From 2-02-FULL-55-14 sp964581115 (GTDB lineage Bacteria > Bacteroidota > Ignavibacteria > UBA10030): a DNA stretch of 64,000 bases. The translations under genes and the position numbers were made by a program. The stretch is taken from assembly GCA_964581115.1 (NCBI GenBank), contig CAZOMY010000001.1:390523-454522 (forward strand), given 5' to 3'. Positions 59,780-64,000 of this stretch are shown piece by piece (positions within the stretch are counted from its first letter, which is position 1; each line of letters starts with the position of its first letter). Under the pieces are notes generated by a model. It made no database searches. It saw only the letters and a program-made list of their open reading frames with translations, and had not been told where the DNA came from.

Positions 59780-61249
59780 ATGAAGAGGATACTGTCTGCC
59801 GCGATGCTCGCCGTGAGCGCTGCCGGATGCGCGAGCGGATTCCCTTTCGGAGTGAGCGATCCCGTCGAACGCTTGAGAGCCGACATCGATGCCGTGCTGG
59901 CCGACTCGATCTTTCAGTCCACCGTGCCCAGCGTGAGAGTCGTTGACCCTTCCACCGGCGAAGTGCTCTACGACCGGAACAGTCACATGCTGATCCGTCC
60001 GGCGTCGAACATGAAGCTGGTGACGAGCGCTGCAGGCCTGCACGTGCTCGGAACGCGATACACCTTCAAGACCTCGGTCGGATGGGACTCGCTGGCCTCC
60101 GACGGAACAGTGCGCGGCAACCTTTACCTTCGCGGTTACGGCAATCCTGATCTCACGACGGCCGACCTCGACACGCTGGCACGACGAGCATACAACGCCG
60201 GCGTGCGCCGCGTACTCGGCGACATCGTCGTCGATGTATCGTTCTTCGACAGCCTGCAGTGGGGAATGGGTTGGATGTGGGATGACGACCCCGCTCCGTA
60301 TCAGGCCTATGTCTCCCCCCTCTCGCTCAACAAGAACTGCGTGGAGATCCTGATCGAGCCCGACTCTGTCACGAACACCGTTCGCGTTTCGGTCATCCCC
60401 GAAACGCGCACCGTCCGGGTCCGGTCGGAGATCGCCGTCGCTCTTGATTCGGTCGTGAGCCCTCTGACCTTCACCCGTCCGTCGTTGGAACCTCCCAATA
60501 CGATCGTCATCACCGGCCAGATCCTCCGGACGGCTCCGCCGAGGCGCGAGCAGGTAACGATCGTTTGGCCCGAATTGTATGCCGGGACGGTGTTCCAGGA
60601 ACGACTGGCGGCCCTCGGTATCGCTGCGGGCGGGAAGGTCATGCGCGGACGCGTGCCGGGTCCGACCACCGAGCGACTCTGGCATGAGCATGGCATGGAT
60701 TCCATGGTCATCAACCTGAACAAGGTGAGCGACAATCTTTCGGCAGAGATGACGCTCAAGACCATCTCCGCTACCGTCGGGTGGTCCCCCGGATCGGCAC
60801 GGGCGGGCGTCTGGACCGTGAACCGCTTCCTGTCGCTTTGCGGCATCGACACGACCAACCACGCCATGGTGGACGGGTCCGGACTCTCGCACTACAACCT
60901 GTTGCGGGTCGACCTGCTGACGGACCTTCTCGTGGCGATGTACCATCGCAACGATCTCTTTCCCCTCTTCTACGCGTCGCTCCCCGTCGGCGGTGTGGAC
61001 GGGACATTGCGGGGTCGCATGAGGGGGACACTGGCCGAAGGGAATGTCCATGCGAAGACAGGCTCGATCGCCGGCGTCAGCTCTCTGTCCGGATACGTCT
61101 CAGACCGTGAAGGACGGATGCTCGTGTTCGGCATGACGATGCAGGATTTCGTCTGGTCGTCACGGTACTACCGGCTGGCGCAAGACCGGATCTGCGATAT
61201 CCTTGCGCGGTTCAGTCGTGGCGGAAATCGTCTTGTGGAGAACCGATAA
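59780..61249 (+). CDS. dacB: D-alanyl-D-alanine carboxypeptidase/endopeptidase (PBP4, S13 family)
   Basis: 489-residue penicillin-binding protein 4 type enzyme that trims or cleaves peptidoglycan cross-links. Active-site motifs: S76-x-x-K79 in RPASNMKLVTSA, SDN near 317, and K426-T-G in HAKTGSIAGVSSLSGY. The large insertion between SxxK and SxN is typical of the S13 family. The N-terminus has a hydrophobic leader with Cys17 after SAAG, so it may be a lipoprotein. It is divergent from secA. The ATG at 59780 lies at the start of the signal sequence; no clear ribosome site. Confidence 0.93.
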   Translation: MKRILSAAMLAVSAAGCASGFPFGVSDPVERLRADIDAVLADSIFQSTVPSVRVVDPSTGEVLYDRNSHMLIRPASNMKLVTSAAGLHVLGTRYTFKTSVGWDSLASDGTVRGNLYLRGYGNPDLTTADLDTLARRAYNAGVRRVLGDIVVDVSFFDSLQWGMGWMWDDDPAPYQAYVSPLSLNKNCVEILIEPDSVTNTVRVSVIPETRTVRVRSEIAVALDSVVSPLTFTRPSLEPPNTIVITGQILRTAPPRREQVTIVWPELYAGTVFQERLAALGIAAGGKVMRGRVPGPTTERLWHEHGMDSMVINLNKVSDNLSAEMTLKTISATVGWSPGSARAGVWTVNRFLSLCGIDTTNHAMVDGSGLSHYNLLRVDLLTDLLVAMYHRNDLFPLFYASLPVGGVDGTLRGRMRGTLAEGNVHAKTGSIAGVSSLSGYVSDREGRMLVFGMTMQDFVWSSRYYRLAQDRICDILARFSRGGNRLVENR

Positions 61250-61251
61250 AC

Positions 61252-61374
61252 AAGCGGAACACGAAGACACACAAAGGTGACACGAAGATCCACAACGTGG
61301 ATAGAAATCGTCTCTTGCTCCCTCTTCACCTTCTTGTACCTTCGTGACCCTTCGTGGAACTTCGTGTTCCGCTT
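61252..61374. repeat. Long imperfect inverted repeat between dacB and the next gene
   Basis: AAGCGGAACACGAAG (61252-61266) pairs perfectly with CTTCGTGTTCCGCTT (61360-61374). Complementarity continues imperfectly inward (CACACAAAGGTGACACGAAG with CTTCGTGACCCTTCGTGG). The right arm ends in TTTTCTT. This may terminate dacB transcription and belongs with the intergenic repeats that share AAGCGG(G)AAC starts. Confidence 0.6.
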
Positions 61375-61392
61375 TTCTTCAGGACCCCCAAC

Positions 61393-62058
61393 ATGAACAC
61401 CCGTTTCGCCTCATATGAAGCCGCCCGGATCCTCGTGCCAGGATTGACGTTCGCGCTGCTAATGGCTCTGTATGGCTGGGCTTTTCTGGAGCGAAGGCTT
61501 GGCGGCCCCTGGCCTCTCGGGCCACAGCTGGCCGCGTTCGCCTTCGCGGCGCTTGCGGCAGGCATGACGATGTATGCCCGCGAGACGCCGAAGCGTCGCA
61601 AAGCGTTCCAGGAGAACCAGCCCAGCGCCCACCTGCAACAGATCGCGCGCGGTTTGAAAGGAGCAGAAGCACTGAGCGACGACGAAGCCCGAAGAGTTTA
61701 CTTCCATCTGCTTAATCACCACTTCCCTCCCCTGGCGCACGACAAGGTCTTCTTCTTCAGCACGGTCTATCATATCATGGTCCACATCCGCCGCACCACA
61801 TTCTGGTTCGGCGTGATCTCAGTTGTGTCTCTTGTCTGGAGCCTGAGCCAAGGCGGGACGCTGTCGGAAACCGCCGGGCTGGTGGTTTTTGCCCTGTCCG
61901 TTTGGCTCGTCTATGCTTTGAACATTGGTTCGAACAAAGCGGACCGGAACGTGCAGGAGAGCTATCACGACCAGATCCTGTGGATGGACCAGAACCGCCC
62001 ACTCATCGAGAGACTGCTCCGTTCGCGCCGGCTGTACAGCAAACCGGGGGGCGAATGA
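61393..62058 (+). CDS. Small polytopic membrane protein of unknown function
   Basis: 221-residue protein with four predicted helices: about 12-31 (LVPGLTFALLMALYGWAFL), 40-58, 138-153 (FWFGVISVVSLVWSL) and 163-181 (GLVVFALSVWLVYALNI). The loop between the helix pairs (about 60-135) is charged and includes YFHLLNHHFPPLAHDKVFFF with several histidines. The ATG at 61393 has CAGGA 8 nt upstream. Its stop overlaps the prmA start (ATGA), so they are cotranscribed. I do not recognise the family. Confidence 0.8.
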   Translation: MNTRFASYEAARILVPGLTFALLMALYGWAFLERRLGGPWPLGPQLAAFAFAALAAGMTMYARETPKRRKAFQENQPSAHLQQIARGLKGAEALSDDEARRVYFHLLNHHFPPLAHDKVFFFSTVYHIMVHIRRTTFWFGVISVVSLVWSLSQGGTLSETAGLVVFALSVWLVYALNIGSNKADRNVQESYHDQILWMDQNRPLIERLLRSRRLYSKPGGE

Positions 62059-62924
62059 GCGCCTGGGTCCGGGTCATCATCAAGGTCTTCGAGCGCGATC
62101 AGGACGTGCTGGTCGCCGAACTGTCCGCCCTCGGGCTCGAAGGATTTGTGCAGGAATCGGACCGCATCGAGGCCTATGCATCGAGCCGACGATGGACGCC
62201 CGGTCTCGCGGCCTCCGTGCAGGACGTCTGCCGCCGCGCATCGCGCCGTACGCGAAGGAAGGTTGAGGTGATCTCCACCGAACGACTTCGCGACCAGAAC
62301 TGGAACGCCGCGTGGGAGCGATCCGCCGGCATTGTCGATGCGACCCCCCGTATCGTGATCAAGCCCAGCTGGAGATCGCTCCGGAAGCGCGACCGGGGAA
62401 AGATCGTCCTGCATATCGACCCGAAGATGTCGTTCGGGACCGGTCATCATGAGACCACGCGCATCTGCCTTGGCGCCCTTGAGCGGTCTGTTGCAAAGGG
62501 AGCCGACGTGCTGGATGTCGGAACGGGTACCGGCGTGCTTGCGATCGCAGCCGTCCGGTTGGGCGCCGCATCCGCCGTCGGGATCGACAACGACCCGTGG
62601 TGCTTCGACAATGCCACGGAGAACGTGCGTCGAAATCGCGTCCAGGATCGCGTGAGGATCATCCTTGGCGGCGTGGAGATGATCCCCGATCGACGATACG
62701 ATCTTGTCGTGGCCAACATCGACCTGCCGACCATCACCCGCACGCTTCGCCGGATCGTTCGGGCGGTTCGACCGGCCGGTACGCTTGTCCTTTCCGGGTT
62801 GCTGGTCACGGACATTCCTGCGGTCTCCCGCCTTCTGATGCAACATCCCTCCTTGCGGCCCGTCGACCTCATGGCCGAGGGAGAATGGGTGGGGGTCGTC
62901 ATCAGAAAAGATGAACACCGATAA
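62055..62924 (+). CDS. prmA: Ribosomal protein L11 methyltransferase
   Basis: 289-residue SAM methyltransferase that trimethylates ribosomal protein L11. Family signatures: RDQNWNAAWER, KMSFGTGHHETTRICLGAL, DVLDVGTGTGVLAIAAVRLGA and the catalytic-region VVANIDLPTIT (a variant of the usual NILA-type motif). The N-terminal substrate-recognition domain (about 1-65) is present. The start overlaps the upstream gene's stop. Confidence 0.93.
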   Translation: MSAWVRVIIKVFERDQDVLVAELSALGLEGFVQESDRIEAYASSRRWTPGLAASVQDVCRRASRRTRRKVEVISTERLRDQNWNAAWERSAGIVDATPRIVIKPSWRSLRKRDRGKIVLHIDPKMSFGTGHHETTRICLGALERSVAKGADVLDVGTGTGVLAIAAVRLGAASAVGIDNDPWCFDNATENVRRNRVQDRVRIILGGVEMIPDRRYDLVVANIDLPTITRTLRRIVRAVRPAGTLVLSGLLVTDIPAVSRLLMQHPSLRPVDLMAEGEWVGVVIRKDEHR

Positions 62925-62970
62925 CAGAGCTAGAGGGGATCTGCAATGCTCAATGATCAGCGGTCATCAT

Positions 62971-63002
62971 CTTCTTCAGTGTCATCAGTGTTCTCGCTTT
63001 TT
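62971..63002. repeat. Copy of the CTGATGAC intergenic repeat
   Basis: On the minus strand AAAGCGAGAACACTGATGAC followed by ACTGAAGAAG closely matches the left arm of the repeat at 15528-15550 (AAGCGGGAACGCTGATGACG, then CTGAAAGAAG). It lies in the 86-bp prmA-ppx spacer, which otherwise holds no gene. Confidence 0.55.
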
Positions 63003-63010
63003 CATTGCAC

Positions 63011-63934
63011 ATGCGCATCGCCGCCCTCGATATCGGCACCAACACCATTCTGATGCTTGTCGCCGACGTTGCCTCGGACGGGACCCTGACCGTCGTCCGG
63101 GATGAACACGCCATCGCGCGGCTTGGGAAGGGCGTGGACAGCGACCGACGCATCTCTGCGGAGGCCGTCGGCCGAGCCGACGATATCCTCCGGCGTCATC
63201 TTACGGTTGCTCACGACCTGAAGGCCGACCGGATCGTCGCCGTGGGCACGAGTGCACTGCGCGATGCGGCCAATCGGGGTGACATCGTGGCCCACTGGCA
63301 ACGTGAGTTTGGGATCGATGCACGAGTGATCTCGAGCGACGAAGAGGCACGGCTGACCTACCTTGGGACAGTAGCCTCAGGTTCTCCAAGCACAGGGCGT
63401 CAGGCGGTTCTCGATATCGGAGGCGGGAGCACGGAGGTGACACTCGGCGAGGGTGTCCGCATCGTCGACCGGTTCAGTGTCGATATCGGTGCGGTACGAT
63501 TGACAGAACGCTTCTGGACCAGTTATCCTCCGCCCCTTGACAGCATCAAGCAAGCCCGTGAACTGATCAGACAAACCTTGACCCGTAGCCGTTCGAATCT
63601 CCAACCGGCCGTCTGGCATGCTGTTGCAGGGACTCCCACGACGCTGGCCGCAATGGCGATGTCGTTGTCGGCCTTCGACCCGTCGGCCATCGACGGTTTT
63701 CGCCTGACCCGTCCGTTCGTCTCCGAGACACGAGCGCAGATCGCGTCGTTGTCGCTCGACGAACTACACCATCATCCTCAGATCCATCCGCAGAGAGCCG
63801 ACATCATGGGGGCGGGTGCATTGATCCTGGAGGCGGTTATGGAGGTGTACGACATTCCGGAGGTCTTCGTCAGCGTGAAGGGGTTGAGGTACGGGGTGGC
63901 CTTGGAAGGTGCTTTGAGGATGCTGGGTAGGTGA
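63011..63934 (+). CDS. Ppx/GppA family phosphatase
   Basis: 307-residue ASKHA-fold protein. Nucleotide-binding motifs: IAALDIGTNTILMLVADV at the N-terminus, SALRDAANR, VISSDEEARLTYLGTV, and LDIGGGSTEVTLG (about 137-150). At this short length (about 300) it resembles the stand-alone Ppx/GppA phosphatase domain, which acts on polyphosphate ends or pppGpp; which substrate is preferred cannot be told. The ATG at 63011 is chosen; a TTG at 63005 would add two residues. It is not in an operon with ppk in this window. Confidence 0.92.
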   Translation: MRIAALDIGTNTILMLVADVASDGTLTVVRDEHAIARLGKGVDSDRRISAEAVGRADDILRRHLTVAHDLKADRIVAVGTSALRDAANRGDIVAHWQREFGIDARVISSDEEARLTYLGTVASGSPSTGRQAVLDIGGGSTEVTLGEGVRIVDRFSVDIGAVRLTERFWTSYPPPLDSIKQARELIRQTLTRSRSNLQPAVWHAVAGTPTTLAAMAMSLSAFDPSAIDGFRLTRPFVSETRAQIASLSLDELHHHPQIHPQRADIMGAGALILEAVMEVYDIPEVFVSVKGLRYGVALEGALRMLGR

Positions 63935-63966
63935 ATCGACAACAGTGGATGGTGAATGGAGAAGCG

Positions 63967-63988
63967 GATCTCAAGAGACCCAGAATTC
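63967..63988. repeat. Inverted copy of the GAATTCTGGGT repeat
   Basis: On the minus strand this reads GAATTCTGGGTCTCTTGAGA then TC, against GAATTCTGGGTTTTTGAGAT then C at 36511-36531. The two copies are intergenic and 27 kb apart, so they are part of a dispersed family. Confidence 0.5.
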
Positions 63989-64000
63989 GTAAATCGTAGA

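Noticed and set aside
59489..61051. Open frame of 520 codons on the minus strand opposite dacB
   Set aside because: dacB has intact SxxK, SDN and KTG motifs on the plus strand; the antisense translation is low-complexity.

Overview
The window is about 60% G+C and is almost entirely coding, with most genes on the minus strand. It fits a metagenome-assembled genome from the Bacteroidota/Chlorobiota side of the tree, with Ignavibacteria or Kapabacteria as the best guess. Two secreted proteins end in type IX secretion sorting domains, one of them in the NFPNPFNPTT style typical of that group. Other pointers are a sensor kinase with a beta-propeller and Y_Y_Y domain, a DUF4783-like protein, a SecA with an extended N-terminal coiled coil, and many genes without a Shine-Dalgarno site. 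A run of exactly 100 N at 36613-36712 shows this is a scaffold.

Layout: 1-8975 holds two very large secreted modular proteins. The first runs off the left edge and has cohesin-like, Ig-like and LamG-like modules. The second has five beta-helix blocks, a dockerin, a cohesin-like module and a sorting domain. 9185-13320 is ridA plus a two-component system. 13552-15528 is an ABC-F ATPase. 15634-19414 encodes three exported proteins: an internally duplicated helical protein, a vanadium-haloperoxidase-like enzyme and a SOUL protein. 19430-20480 is a repeat-rich island around tRNA-Phe with a tiny GIY-YIG gene. 20576-30421 holds lipid, cell-wall and sensor genes (acyl-CoA dehydrogenase, FabL-like reductase, glmS, pgeF, a large NtrY-like kinase) and two exported proteins.

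30541-33460 is a pyrR-pyrB-pyrC operon with a recognisable PyrR-binding leader. 33997-45830 is a complete glutamate-to-protoheme pathway (hemX-A-C-D-E-N-H-Y, then hemB-L), with most genes overlapping or nearly touching. 46544-46943 is tRNA-Val with a second set of tRNA fragments. 46944-56453 contains a PEGA protein, lhgO, uvrC, a small overlapping gene, two EamA transporters, a DUF1015 protein, era, glnB and a FkbM methyltransferase. 56472-63934 contains secA, a divergent dacB, a membrane protein, prmA and a Ppx/GppA-type phosphatase.

The most unusual structure is at 19881-20446. An 84-residue GIY-YIG gene is bracketed by the 3' end of tRNA-Phe and a near-perfect direct copy of that end. A cloverleaf-shaped palindrome supplies the gene's stop codon. 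Upstream of the tRNA lies a broken copy of its 5' half. tRNA-Val has a comparable 5' fragment, and in both cases the foreign sequence starts alike, directly after the same tRNA position. I infer a miniature tRNA-targeting element; I do not know a named family for it.

Limits: all calls come from reading the sequence. No database search was run, and domain positions are approximate.
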